A stretch of DNA of 64,000 bases, from positions 1 through 64,000 of the forward strand of contig CAYYCX010000005.1 of assembly GCA_964470455.1 (NCBI GenBank). Direction: 5' to 3'. Shown here piece by piece: positions 8,922-16,537 of this stretch. Under the pieces are notes generated by a model. It saw only the letters and a list, made by a program, of their open reading frames with translations. It did no database searches and was not told the DNA's origin. The position numbers were made by a program, and so were the translations under genes. Numbering within the stretch: the first letter of the stretch is position 1; every line of letters starts with the position of its first letter. Source of the DNA: JAWXBM01 sp964470455. Its GTDB lineage: Bacteria; Pseudomonadota; Gammaproteobacteria; Xanthomonadales; SZUA-36.

Positions 8922-9596
8922 GTGAATACGGTGTCGAGCGCTTACGGAACACTGATGCAGGAATCCACACTGCTGCTTCACCAGGCCGGGCTTGAAGGCA
9001 TGCAGGGCAATGTCCTTCTGGTCAAGAATCCGGCCCTGGAATGGCCACAAAGCCGCTTCCTCGAAAGGGGCCGGACTTCCTTTGACCGAGCCATTCACCT
9101 GGATCTCGGCATTGCCACCGAGCGGTTTTCCGGTTTGTGGTGCAGGACTTCGGAAATGCCCTTCATGGAAGCCTCGTTCCGGCGCGTGGTGTTGTGGCAC
9201 GTGATTGCCACGGGGGAAGAAGCCGAACTGGCGGAAGCGCTGCGGGTCCTGGCCACCGGCGGAGAGTTGCTGATCCTGGGCCTACAACAACGGCCGCGAC
9301 CGCGTACGGCTGCCAGGCCGGAAAATGCCATTCCCCGCCTGCAGCGCGTGCCGTTATTGCGCAGCTTGGGGGAAGCGGGCATGGAGATCGTGTCGGTGAC
9401 GGGCAGCGGCCTGCCCCTTGCCGGAAATTGGGCCATACGGCAGCCGGGTCCGGCGGGAATACTGTTGCCGTTTGCCAACCAGGTGCTGGTCCGCGTACGC
9501 CACGGCAATCCCGGAACTTTCAGCCTGCAGCGGTTGGACGGTTTTCGTACCCGGATGGCGCGCACCACGGAAGCTGCGGCGCTGTTTGTTCAATAG
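8922..9596 (+). CDS. SAM-dependent methyltransferase-like protein, divergent
   Basis: A 224-residue protein placed between gloB and rnhA, where many gammaproteobacteria carry a class I methyltransferase-like gene. The body (MPFMEASFRRVVLWHVI, then ALRVLATGGELLILGL) matches the post-I/II strands of that fold, where the typical wording is "LPF...FDxVxxxHxLE" and "LxPGGxLxIxG". The glycine-rich motif I (ExGxGxG) is not recognisable: the N-terminal half reads GNVLLVKNPALEWP. It may therefore bind SAM poorly or act non-enzymatically. The start is taken as GTG 8922; an in-frame ATG at 8955 is an alternative. The substrate is unknown. Confidence 0.72.
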   Translation: MNTVSSAYGTLMQESTLLLHQAGLEGMQGNVLLVKNPALEWPQSRFLERGRTSFDRAIHLDLGIATERFSGLWCRTSEMPFMEASFRRVVLWHVIATGEEAELAEALRVLATGGELLILGLQQRPRPRTAARPENAIPRLQRVPLLRSLGEAGMEIVSVTGSGLPLAGNWAIRQPGPAGILLPFANQVLVRVRHGNPGTFSLQRLDGFRTRMARTTEAAALFVQ

Positions 9597-9617
9597 ACGT
9601 AATTTACCAACCTGACA

Positions 9618-10055
9618 ATGACTACAACCAAAAAAATCGATATCTACACCGACGGCGCCTGCAGCGGCAACCCGGGGCCAGGCGGGTGGGGCAGCGTGTT
9701 GCTCTGGGGTGACCACAGGCGTGAATTGTCCGGTGGTGAGCGCGATACCACCAACAACCGCATGGAAATGCTGGCCGTGATCCGCGCCATGGAGGCGCTC
9801 AAGAGGCCCAGCTCGGTAAACCTGTATACCGATTCCGTGTACGTGATGAAGGGCATCACGGAATGGTTGCCGAACTGGAAAAAGCGCAACTGGCGCACCG
9901 CTTCCAGGCAGCCGGTTAAAAATGCCGAGCTGTGGCAGGAACTGGAGGCAGCCCTTCAGCCACACCGGGTAAAGTGGCATTGGGTGAAGGGGCACAGCGG
10001 AGTACCGGAAAATGACCGTGCCGATGAACTGGCGCGGCAGGCGATTCCGCGCTGA
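9618..10055 (+). CDS. rnhA: Ribonuclease HI
   Basis: A 145-residue RNase H that degrades the RNA strand of RNA-DNA hybrids such as R-loops and primers. The catalytic acidic residues are all visible: Asp12 (YTDGACSGNPGPGG), Glu50 (NNRMEM), Asp72 (YTDSVYV) and Asp136 (NDRADELA). The basic protrusion with tryptophans (WLPNWKKRNWRTA) is present, as in E. coli RNase HI. It is followed 61 bp later by dnaQ in the same direction, the common rnhA-dnaQ pairing. Confidence 0.98.
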   Translation: MTTTKKIDIYTDGACSGNPGPGGWGSVLLWGDHRRELSGGERDTTNNRMEMLAVIRAMEALKRPSSVNLYTDSVYVMKGITEWLPNWKKRNWRTASRQPVKNAELWQELEAALQPHRVKWHWVKGHSGVPENDRADELARQAIPR

Positions 10056-10116
10056 TGCGACGGATTGACGCAAGAGACAGCGTGCAACAACGCTGCAGCG
10101 GTTTGAGGAGTGCAGA

Positions 10117-10833
10117 GTGAGCGAACGACAGATCGTCCTGGATACTGAAACCACCGGCCTGGAAATCAGCGACGGAAACCGGCTGATTGAAATCGGCGCG
10201 GTGGAATTGCTGGAACGGAGAATCACCGGCAGGCAGTTTCATTATTACCTCAACCCGCAGCGCGCGATTGAAGAAGGCGCGCTGGAAGTACATGGCATCA
10301 CCGAAGAGTTTCTGCAGGACAAGCCCTTGTTTGCCGATATTGCGGGTGAATTCATCGAGTTCATCCGTGGCGCTGAACTGATCATTCACAACGCGGCTTT
10401 TGACCTCGGTTTCCTGGACGCCGAACTGGCCTCGTTGGCGGAACCACCGGGCCAGGTGGTGGATTTCGCGACAGTGCTGGACACGCTGGAACTGGCGCGC
10501 GAAATGCATCCCGGCCAGCGCAACAGCCTCGATGCCCTGTGCAAGCGCTATGAAATAGACAACAGCAATCGCAGCCTGCATGGCGCCCTGCTGGATGCGC
10601 AGATACTGGCTGAAGTTTACCTCGCCATGACCGGCGGACAGTCAGACCTCGGCCTGAGTTTCCAGGTCAGCCAGCGCCGGCCCGAAGCCGGAATTCAGCT
10701 GGACGCCAGCAATCGGCCTCCGCTGCGTGTTTTGCAGCCGTCGGTGGATGAGTTGGAGCAGCATCGCGCCAGGTTGGAGACGATACGCAAATCGGCAGGC
10801 GTGTGCCTGTGGCTGGAGCTGGAGGAGGCCTGA
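10117..10833 (+). CDS. dnaQ: DNA polymerase III epsilon subunit (3'-5' proofreading exonuclease)
   Basis: A 238-residue DEDDh exonuclease that proofreads for the replicative polymerase. Exo I is DTETTG (Asp9, Glu11), Exo II lies in IIHNAAFDLGFLDAEL and Exo III in HGALLDAQILAEVY. The C-terminal tail, which normally binds the alpha subunit, is present. The start is GTG 10117 with GAGGAG just upstream. It lies downstream of rnhA, as in many Proteobacteria. Confidence 0.97.
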   Translation: MSERQIVLDTETTGLEISDGNRLIEIGAVELLERRITGRQFHYYLNPQRAIEEGALEVHGITEEFLQDKPLFADIAGEFIEFIRGAELIIHNAAFDLGFLDAELASLAEPPGQVVDFATVLDTLELAREMHPGQRNSLDALCKRYEIDNSNRSLHGALLDAQILAEVYLAMTGGQSDLGLSFQVSQRRPEAGIQLDASNRPPLRVLQPSVDELEQHRARLETIRKSAGVCLWLELEEA

Positions 10834-10866
10834 AGGCGCAGTTTACCGGCTTCGTGGATACGGGGC

Positions 10867-12246
10867 CTAGATCTGCGTTACCAGCAGCGGGTGGTCGCGA
10901 GTGTCCATCCAGGTAAGGATTTCATGGAAGCGCTGGATGCTGTCGACGAATGCACGCGCTTCGTTGCCACGGGCATAGCCATGGCGGGTCTTGCTGAACC
11001 ATTCTTCCTGGGTCAGCAAAGTGAGGCACTGCCGCACATCCGCCCAGCTGTCCGGATTCAGGCCCTGCATCTGCGTCAGCCTGCGGGCATCGCGAAGATG
11101 CCCAAGCCCCATGTTGTAACCCGCCAGCGCCATCCAGGTGCGGTCGGGCTCCGGAATGCGCGCCGGCAGCCGGTCGCGCAGGCGGGCCAGGTAACGCCCG
11201 CCGCCGTCGATGCTCTGGTAAGGGTCCAGGCGATCAGTCACACCCAGTTGGCGGGCCGTTTGCTCGGTCAACATCATGATGCCACGCACACCGGTAAACG
11301 AGGTGGCCTCCGGGTCCCAGTGTGATTCCTGGTAGCCGATCGCCGCGAGCAGGCGCCAATCGACACCGTACACCTCGCCCGCTTCCTGGAATGCGCCAAT
11401 CAGCGTGGGCAGGCGGTCACGCACCCGTTGCAGGAAGTGCGCCATGTCAAAAGGCTCATGCCGGGCGAGACCTTCGTAAAATTCCTTGATGATGCCTGCC
11501 AGCAGCCCGCTTTCCCTGGCGTTACCCATGAAACGGTGCGCGACTTCAACCAGGCTGAGGTCTTCTCCCGGAGGAAAGGCCCAGGCATGTGGCACCGTGC
11601 CGGGCAGGGTGAATGCCACCCCCAGCCGCGGGTAGTAGGATTTGTGCAGTTCAAACACGCTGGAGTCAACCAGGGTCACATCGATGGCCTTGTCCGATAT
11701 CGCCAGTAGCAGGCTTTCGATGCCCACATCATCGCGGGTTTCCCATTCCAACCCGGGGTGGTCAAGCTGCGCCTGTTGCAGGGCTTCCACGTAGCTGGAG
11801 CCTTCGATCACCATGACCTTGCGGCCCACCAGATCGGCCATGCCGGCGGGCTTTTTATTGCCGCGGCGGCTGATCACCAGGGTGGTTGTTTCCAGGTAGT
11901 CAGGCCCGAAGTTGAAACGTTGCTCGCGGGCCTCGGTGCGACTGAGGTTGGCTGCGATCATTTCGCCGCGCCCTTGCAGCAGCAAGCCTTCCAGCTGAGC
12001 AAAGGCATCCGCCAACTCCAGCTGCAATTCCACGCCGAGAAACTCCGCGAAAGCCCTGGCCAGTTCAAACTCCGGCCCGGTGGGGCCGTTCGCATCCTCG
12101 TAGTAGCTGCTGGCGCCATTGCGGCTCAAAACCGTAATGGATCCACGTTGCTGTACCTGCTCCAGCAGGCTGGGCTGATCGTCGCCGGAATAGCACAGGG
12201 GCAGCATGACAATCACAAACACCAGCTGCTGCCAGTGCAGTTTCAC
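10867..12246 (-). CDS. mltF: Membrane-bound lytic murein transglycosylase F
   Basis: A 459-residue protein with the MltF architecture. An N-terminal hydrophobic signal (LVFVIVMLPLCYS) precedes a periplasmic solute-binding-like domain (SBP family 3, about residues 30-255, starting GSITVLSRNG). A C-terminal SLT domain follows (about 285-440), with catalytic Glu in GYQESHWDP and motifs GIMMLTEQTA and YNMGLGHL. It cleaves glycan strands at the outer membrane and the SBP domain is thought to regulate activity. The cysteine in LPLCYS could be a weak lipobox. The start is GTG at 12244-12246. It is convergent with dnaQ and divergent from gltX. Confidence 0.95.
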   Translation of the reverse strand: MKLHWQQLVFVIVMLPLCYSGDDQPSLLEQVQQRGSITVLSRNGASSYYEDANGPTGPEFELARAFAEFLGVELQLELADAFAQLEGLLLQGRGEMIAANLSRTEAREQRFNFGPDYLETTTLVISRRGNKKPAGMADLVGRKVMVIEGSSYVEALQQAQLDHPGLEWETRDDVGIESLLLAISDKAIDVTLVDSSVFELHKSYYPRLGVAFTLPGTVPHAWAFPPGEDLSLVEVAHRFMGNARESGLLAGIIKEFYEGLARHEPFDMAHFLQRVRDRLPTLIGAFQEAGEVYGVDWRLLAAIGYQESHWDPEATSFTGVRGIMMLTEQTARQLGVTDRLDPYQSIDGGGRYLARLRDRLPARIPEPDRTWMALAGYNMGLGHLRDARRLTQMQGLNPDSWADVRQCLTLLTQEEWFSKTRHGYARGNEARAFVDSIQRFHEILTWMDTRDHPLLVTQI

Positions 12247-12475
12247 GGCACGGACCCGTCAGTCGTCACTGCCATCAGGCTTCTGCGAATCTTCATTTCT
12301 GCCCCTCCTGCACGACTGTATCTGGACGAATTCGACAGACCTTCGGCAATAAGCATCCTAAATGACACGTTTGGTGGATGCAGGTTCATGTCGTGTGCAT
12401 GGATATCGGAATTTATCATAAGCCCCCGCAATGCACCTGGCCAGAAAAAACGGGTCAATTGCCAGGGTGTTGTTC

Positions 12476-12484
12476 TGATAAAAT
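12476..12484 (+). promoter_or_regulatory. Extended -10 promoter element upstream of gltX
   Basis: TGATAAAAT is an extended -10 (TGn plus TAAAAT, 12479-12484). The -35 (TCAATT, 18 bp upstream) is weak, as is usual for extended -10 promoters. Transcription would begin near 12491, about 30 nt before the GTG start. The 274-bp mltF/gltX gap otherwise holds no gene. Confidence 0.5.
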
Positions 12485-12520
12485 ACCGCCTCTTTTTGGC
12501 GGAATTTTTTTGGAGTTTCC

Positions 12521-13933
12521 GTGAGCGTTCGCACCCGTTTCGCCCCCAGTCCTACAGGTTTCCTGCACGTCGGGGGCGCCCGGACAGCATTGTTCTGCTA
12601 TTTGCAGGCCCGTGCCGCCCATGGCACGTTCATCCTGCGTATCGAGGATACCGATCTCGAGCGATCCACTCCCGAATCCGTCCAGGCGATCCTCGATGGC
12701 ATGGACTGGCTGGGGCTGGATTATGACGAAGGTCCGTTTTACCAGACCCAACGCTTTGATCGTTATGCGGAAGTGACGCGGCAGCTGCTGGCTGAAGGCA
12801 AGGCTTACCCCTGCTACTGTTCGAAAGAGCGGCTGGAAGCATTGCGCGAACAGCAGATGAAGGAAGGTTTGAAGCCCCGTTACGATGGCTTGTGCCGGGA
12901 GCGCCGGGATGTGCCTGAAGGGATCAGCCCGGTTGTTCGCTTCCGCAACCCGGATGAAGGTGATGTGAGCTGGACTGATGCGGTGCGCGGCCCCATCAGC
13001 ATTTCCAACACGGAACTGGATGACCTGGTCATCGCCCGGCCGGACGGTTCTCCCACCTACAATTTCACCGTGGTGGTGGATGACATCGATATGGCGGTTA
13101 CGCTGGTCATTCGCGGAGATGACCATATCAACAATACTCCCAGGCAGATCAACATCTACCGCGCCCTGGGCGCGGAGCTGCCGCAGTTCGCCCATGTGCC
13201 GATGATACTGGGACCGGATGGCGCCCGGCTGTCCAAGCGCCACGGCGCCGTTGGCGTGATGCAGTATCGCGACGACGGCTACCTGCCGCAGGCACTGCTG
13301 AATTACCTGGTGCGCCTCGGCTGGTCGCATGGCGACCAGGAGGTCTTCAGCATGGCGGAGATGATCGAGTTGTTTGATATCGCCGATGTGAACCGCAAGG
13401 CCGCTGCGTTTGATACGCACAAACTGGACTGGCTCAACCAGCACTACATGCGCGAGATGCCCCCGGCCGAGGTCGCCGGGCATTTGACGTGGCACTTTGA
13501 AAACCAGGGCCTGAATCCGGAAAATGGACCACCGCTCACCGATCTGGTGAGCGTCCAGGCTGAACGCGTCAAAACCCTGAAGGAAATGGCGGAAGCCAGC
13601 GCGGTGTTTTACCGGGATTATGAAGACTTTGACGCCGACTCCGCCAAAAAGCACCTGCGTCCGGTCGCTGCTGAGCCATTGCAGGCCATTCGGGCAGCGC
13701 TGGCAGCGCTGGATGACTGGCGCCCTGAAACGCTGGATGTCGCGGTGCGCCAGACGGCAGAGGGCATGAATATCAATATGGGCAAGGTGGCCCAGCCATT
13801 GCGCGTTGCGCTGACCGGCTGTTCGGTGTCTCCGGCGATTGACAAAACCCTGTGGCTGGTGGGTAAACAGCGCAGCCTGGAGCGCATCGACCGCGGGCTG
13901 GAATTCATCCGGCAACGCGCCAGCGCCGAGTAG
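12521..13933 (+). CDS. gltX: Glutamyl-tRNA synthetase
   Basis: A 470-residue class I synthetase that charges tRNA-Glu. The HIGH-type motif is SPTGFLHVGGART (about residues 9-21) and the KMSKS-type motif is LSKRHGA (about 238-244). The length is normal for a bacterial GluRS, and the C-terminal anticodon-binding helical domain is complete. The start is GTG 12521, preceded by TTTTTTGGAG at good spacing. Discriminating versus non-discriminating activity cannot be decided from sequence by eye. A WYL-domain regulator follows 25 bp later on the same strand. Confidence 0.97.
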   Translation: MSVRTRFAPSPTGFLHVGGARTALFCYLQARAAHGTFILRIEDTDLERSTPESVQAILDGMDWLGLDYDEGPFYQTQRFDRYAEVTRQLLAEGKAYPCYCSKERLEALREQQMKEGLKPRYDGLCRERRDVPEGISPVVRFRNPDEGDVSWTDAVRGPISISNTELDDLVIARPDGSPTYNFTVVVDDIDMAVTLVIRGDDHINNTPRQINIYRALGAELPQFAHVPMILGPDGARLSKRHGAVGVMQYRDDGYLPQALLNYLVRLGWSHGDQEVFSMAEMIELFDIADVNRKAAAFDTHKLDWLNQHYMREMPPAEVAGHLTWHFENQGLNPENGPPLTDLVSVQAERVKTLKEMAEASAVFYRDYEDFDADSAKKHLRPVAAEPLQAIRAALAALDDWRPETLDVAVRQTAEGMNINMGKVAQPLRVALTGCSVSPAIDKTLWLVGKQRSLERIDRGLEFIRQRASAE

Positions 13934-13958
13934 CCCGCCACTCCGGGCGAGAACCAGA

Positions 13959-14927
13959 ATGTCCAAGGTAGAACGGCTTTATCACCTGCACAACATCCTC
14001 AACCAGAGGCGCACGCCGATTTCGCGCCAGGAACTGATGGAACGGCTGGAGTGTTCGCAGGCTACCTTGTACCGCCTGGTGGGGGAGTTGCGCGATTTCC
14101 TCGGTGCTCCGATCGAGCAGGACGCGGAAAGCCGCGGCTTCTACTACGACCGCAGCCTGGAACAGGCGTTTGACCTGCCCGGCATCTGGATCAGCCCGGC
14201 TGAACTGCAGGCATTGCTGACTGCCCGCCAGGTACTGGGCAATGTGCAGCCGGGTTTGCTGGAAGGCGAGCTGGAGTCACTGCAGGGGCGCATTACTTCC
14301 CTTTTGCGGCAGAAGGGTATTGAAGCCGAGGGCGGTGATTCGCGCATCCACATTCAGAGCGCCGCTACGCGGGCGGTGCCTGCCCGCATGTTCCAGGATG
14401 TGCTGGCAGCACTCATAAAACGACAGCGCCTGCATATCCGTTACCACGGTCGCCGCAAGGATGAGGTGAGCGAACGCAGCATTTCACCGCAACGCCTGAC
14501 ACAGTACCGCAACGCCTGGTACCTCGATGCCTGGTGCCATGACGCCAACGGCCTGAGAAGCTTTGCGCTGGAACGGATTCGCGAGCAGAAACTGCTGGAC
14601 GAAGTGGCCAAAGAGGTCAGCGACAAGGACCTGGCCACTCACTTTGACCGGTCTTACGGCATTTTTTCCGGGCCGGCCGAGCACACTGCCGAATTGCGCT
14701 TCAACCCGGAAATGTCGCGCTGGGTGGCGGATGAAATCTGGCACCCGGATCAGCGTGGCGCATTTGACGATGAAGGCCGCTGGGTGCTGAGCCTGCCGTT
14801 CAGCAGCGCCCGCGAACTGGTGATGGATATCCTGCGTTACGGCAGTGACGTCGAGGTTCTGGCGCCGGATTTCCTGCGCGATATCGTGGCCGAAGTGGCG
14901 CAACGTACGGCGGCGCAGTACCAGTAA
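13959..14927 (+). CDS. HTH/WYL-domain transcriptional regulator (YafY-like)
   Basis: A 322-residue DeoR-type helix-turn-helix protein with a WYL effector domain. The HTH spans residues 1-60 (ERLYHLHNILNQRRTPISRQ, then LMERLECSQATLYRLVGELR). The WYL domain follows at about 135-215, with NAWYLDAWCHDANGLRSF, and a WCX extension completes the chain. Such proteins bind nucleic acid or nucleotide ligands through WYL and often control DNA-damage or defence genes; the ligand here is unknown. The start is the ATG at 13959; the frame stays open upstream into gltX, but no motif is there. It is directly followed by the structured repeat element at 15.07 kb. Confidence 0.9.
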   Translation: MSKVERLYHLHNILNQRRTPISRQELMERLECSQATLYRLVGELRDFLGAPIEQDAESRGFYYDRSLEQAFDLPGIWISPAELQALLTARQVLGNVQPGLLEGELESLQGRITSLLRQKGIEAEGGDSRIHIQSAATRAVPARMFQDVLAALIKRQRLHIRYHGRRKDEVSERSISPQRLTQYRNAWYLDAWCHDANGLRSFALERIREQKLLDEVAKEVSDKDLATHFDRSYGIFSGPAEHTAELRFNPEMSRWVADEIWHPDQRGAFDDEGRWVLSLPFSSARELVMDILRYGSDVEVLAPDFLRDIVAEVAQRTAAQYQ

Positions 14928-15067
14928 AGGTTCCTCGGCGCTGGCCCAGGATGCTAAAGGAACCCAAGCCCTATGGCGGTGACACCCTTCGGCCCCCATT
15001 TCTTTGTCATCCCTGACAGCACTTAGCGCGTGATCCGGGATCCATTTGGCCCGTAACACCAGAAACA

Positions 15068-15770
15068 GGCCCGATGCCGGTAAGGCCTTCCGGTCCTGGA
15101 CTTGGCCCAGCTGCGCTGGGCTGCCCTCGGTCCTCGGTCGCCCCTGCGGCGCGGCCCGACTCACATCCCTCGGCAATTGCTCCTGCATTGCTCTACCTCC
15201 TGCATCCCTGCAGTCGTGTTCGGTCGGGCCTAACGCGACATCCATGTCGCGTTGCCTTGTGGCTCGGTCTGGATCGCTCTCGTGCATCCTGCACTCCGCG
15301 ATCTGTGTGCATCCATGCACAAATCGGCTGCGTCTTTGTGCAGGGATGCACTTAGATGGCGGAGCACATGGATGTGCGGGAGCCATCAGGCCCGGAATCC
15401 CTTACCGCCATCGGGCCTCCGATTGCTCTTAGTACGCCAGGCCCCGGGTGGGGGATGCCCTTCCTGGCCCCTGGTAGCCGCCGAGCCGATGCGGTGACCG
15501 GCGGTCGAGGGCACAGGGATGTGCCCGAGAGGCAATCCGACTCAGGACAGGAGTATTGCCGGCCGCCGCAGCGCCACATTGGCGAGGGCATCCGCAGGGC
15601 GGCGGACTCGGGGACAGGAAGGGCATCACCCGCCTGGGGCCGAAAACCATGGCTACCCATAACCAGGGTCCCAAGGGCAGCGGATACGGGACGCGGGGGG
15701 AATACCAGGTGCTGGCTCGATCGAAGTGAGGAAGCGGACCAGGACCGGAAGGCCTTACCGGCAACGGGCC
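15068..15770. repeat. Large inverted-repeat-bounded element with an array of CATCC/GGATG hairpins
   Basis: Nothing in 14928-15880 resembles a protein gene. Two 32-nt arms, 15068-15099 and 15739-15770, are inverted copies with one mismatch. Further inverted pairs lie inside: 15440-15466 with 15615-15641 (24/27), 15171-15185 with 15548-15561, and 15355-15362 with 15405-15412. At least seven small hairpins share a CA-loop-TG form. Loops TCCA, TCCC or TCC occur at 15200-15213, 15232-15253 (9-bp stem), 15282-15294 and 15306-15321. Loops GGGA or TGGA occur at 15338-15351, 15364-15377 and 15509-15526 (7-bp stem). The loop sense flips from CATCC to GGATG near the element's middle. It could be a structured RNA, a palindromic mobile element or a composite of repeats. 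Confidence 0.85.
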
Positions 15771-15820
15771 AGTGTGTAAGCCAACAGGCCAGTCTTAACA
15801 ACATTGGGCGCAAAACCGCG

Positions 15821-15855
15821 TTCTCATGAATTGAGAAGTACCCATGTTTTCATGG
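15821..15855 (+). other. Two adjacent small hairpins before the 113-residue gene
   Basis: TTCTCA-TGAAT-TGAGAA (15821-15837) and CCATG-TTTT-CATGG (15842-15855) are back-to-back perfect stems just ahead of the AAGGAG ribosome-binding site of the next gene. They could fold in its mRNA leader. No canonical promoter is obvious. Confidence 0.5.
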
Positions 15856-15880
15856 CACCCACGCTTCAAGGAGCCTTGCC

Positions 15881-16222
15881 ATGAACTACCTGACATTGTA
15901 TTTGCTGCTGGCCACCGACAAGGCAATCACAAGCCCTGCTGCCGAAGGCCAGCCTGCAGCACAGCCCGCAGTAAAGCTTGAACACCCGTCTGCTACCTGC
16001 CTTTCCAGGGATCAGCCACCAGGCATCTACCAGCCACATGGCTACCGTGCCAGGCCCTTGCGCCAGGCGAGTTACAAGTCCGGGTTATTGAAAGCGCAGG
16101 TAGCTTCTGCAGCCACCCGGCTTGAGTTCACAGCCTCTGTGATTGCCAACGCGGTCGGTTACCTGGTGCTGACCTCTGGATTGCTGTTGTTGCTGCGCAT
16201 TGCTGAGGTCGGGTTGGCCTAA
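15881..16222 (+). CDS. Hypothetical small membrane-associated protein (113 aa)
   Basis: I do not recognise this protein. It begins at an ATG with a strong AAGGAG site nine bases upstream, which argues it is translated. The N-terminus (MNYLTLYLLLA) is hydrophobic. The middle (about residues 18-75) is rich in Pro, Ala, Gln and basic residues. The C-terminus holds one convincing transmembrane helix (about 86-106, VIANAVGYLVLTSGLLLLLR). It sits alone between the large inverted-repeat element and a 13-bp tandem array, with a strong terminator about 210 bp after its stop. The whole unit is therefore probably one transcript. No function can be assigned. Confidence 0.65.
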   Translation: MNYLTLYLLLATDKAITSPAAEGQPAAQPAVKLEHPSATCLSRDQPPGIYQPHGYRARPLRQASYKSGLLKAQVASAATRLEFTASVIANAVGYLVLTSGLLLLLRIAEVGLA

Positions 16223-16227
16223 ATGAA

Positions 16228-16357
16228 AAAGCTGAATGAAAGAGCTGAATGCAAAAGCTGAAGGCTAACGTTGAATGTCAACATTGATCGCCAACGCTGG
16301 AGGCTAGAGCTGAACGCCAACACTGAACACTAGCCCCAAACGCCAAACCTGAGCACC
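16228..16357 (+). repeat. Ten degenerate 13-bp tandem repeats
   Basis: Ten uninterrupted units of exactly 13 bp start six bases after the stop of the 113-residue gene. Examples are AAAGCTGAATGAA, AGAGCTGAATGCA, AACGCTGGAGGCT, AGAGCTGAACGCC and AACACTGAACACT. The consensus is about AANGCTGAANGCC. The period of 13 is not a multiple of three, so this is not a coding repeat. The array lies before a terminator and is probably transcribed as a 3' UTR. Confidence 0.9.
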
Positions 16358-16434
16358 TGCTCAGCCGGGACAACGGTTTCTTAAAAACCCGGCTGACGAC
16401 GACATGATTGCCACCTGCCTCTCCGGGCATTTAT

Positions 16435-16476
16435 CGCGGGATCCGGCCTGTCGCCAGGCCGGCCCGCGATTTTTTT
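16435..16476 (+). terminator. Rho-independent terminator
   Basis: A GC-rich stem (CGCGGG...CGGCCTG / CAGGCCGG...CCCGCG) is followed by ATTTTTTT. The T-run is on the plus strand, so it ends the transcript of the 113-residue gene and its tandem array, not the convergent aminotransferase. Confidence 0.85.
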
Positions 16477-16537
16477 ACCGGATATTGACGAGCTCCGCTT
16501 CCGGCCGAAGGCGCCAACCGGAAGCAGGCAGCGGTTT

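Noticed and set aside
12485..12511. Hairpin plus T-run before gltX as an attenuator
   Set aside because: The stem is only 5 bp, and the likely transcription start (about 12491) falls inside it, so the hairpin would not form in the mRNA.
12455..13966. Long minus-strand frame opposite gltX
   Set aside because: Complete shadow of gltX, whose class I synthetase motifs are clear.
14484..15386. Minus-strand open frame of 300 codons across the WYL gene and hairpin element
   Set aside because: Half is antisense to the WYL regulator, and the rest encodes palindrome-derived residues. No ribosome-binding site or family motif is visible.
15200..15526. Possible CRISPR array
   Set aside because: The units are palindromes of variable size and changing orientation, not constant direct repeats with uniform spacers. 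No cas genes are nearby.
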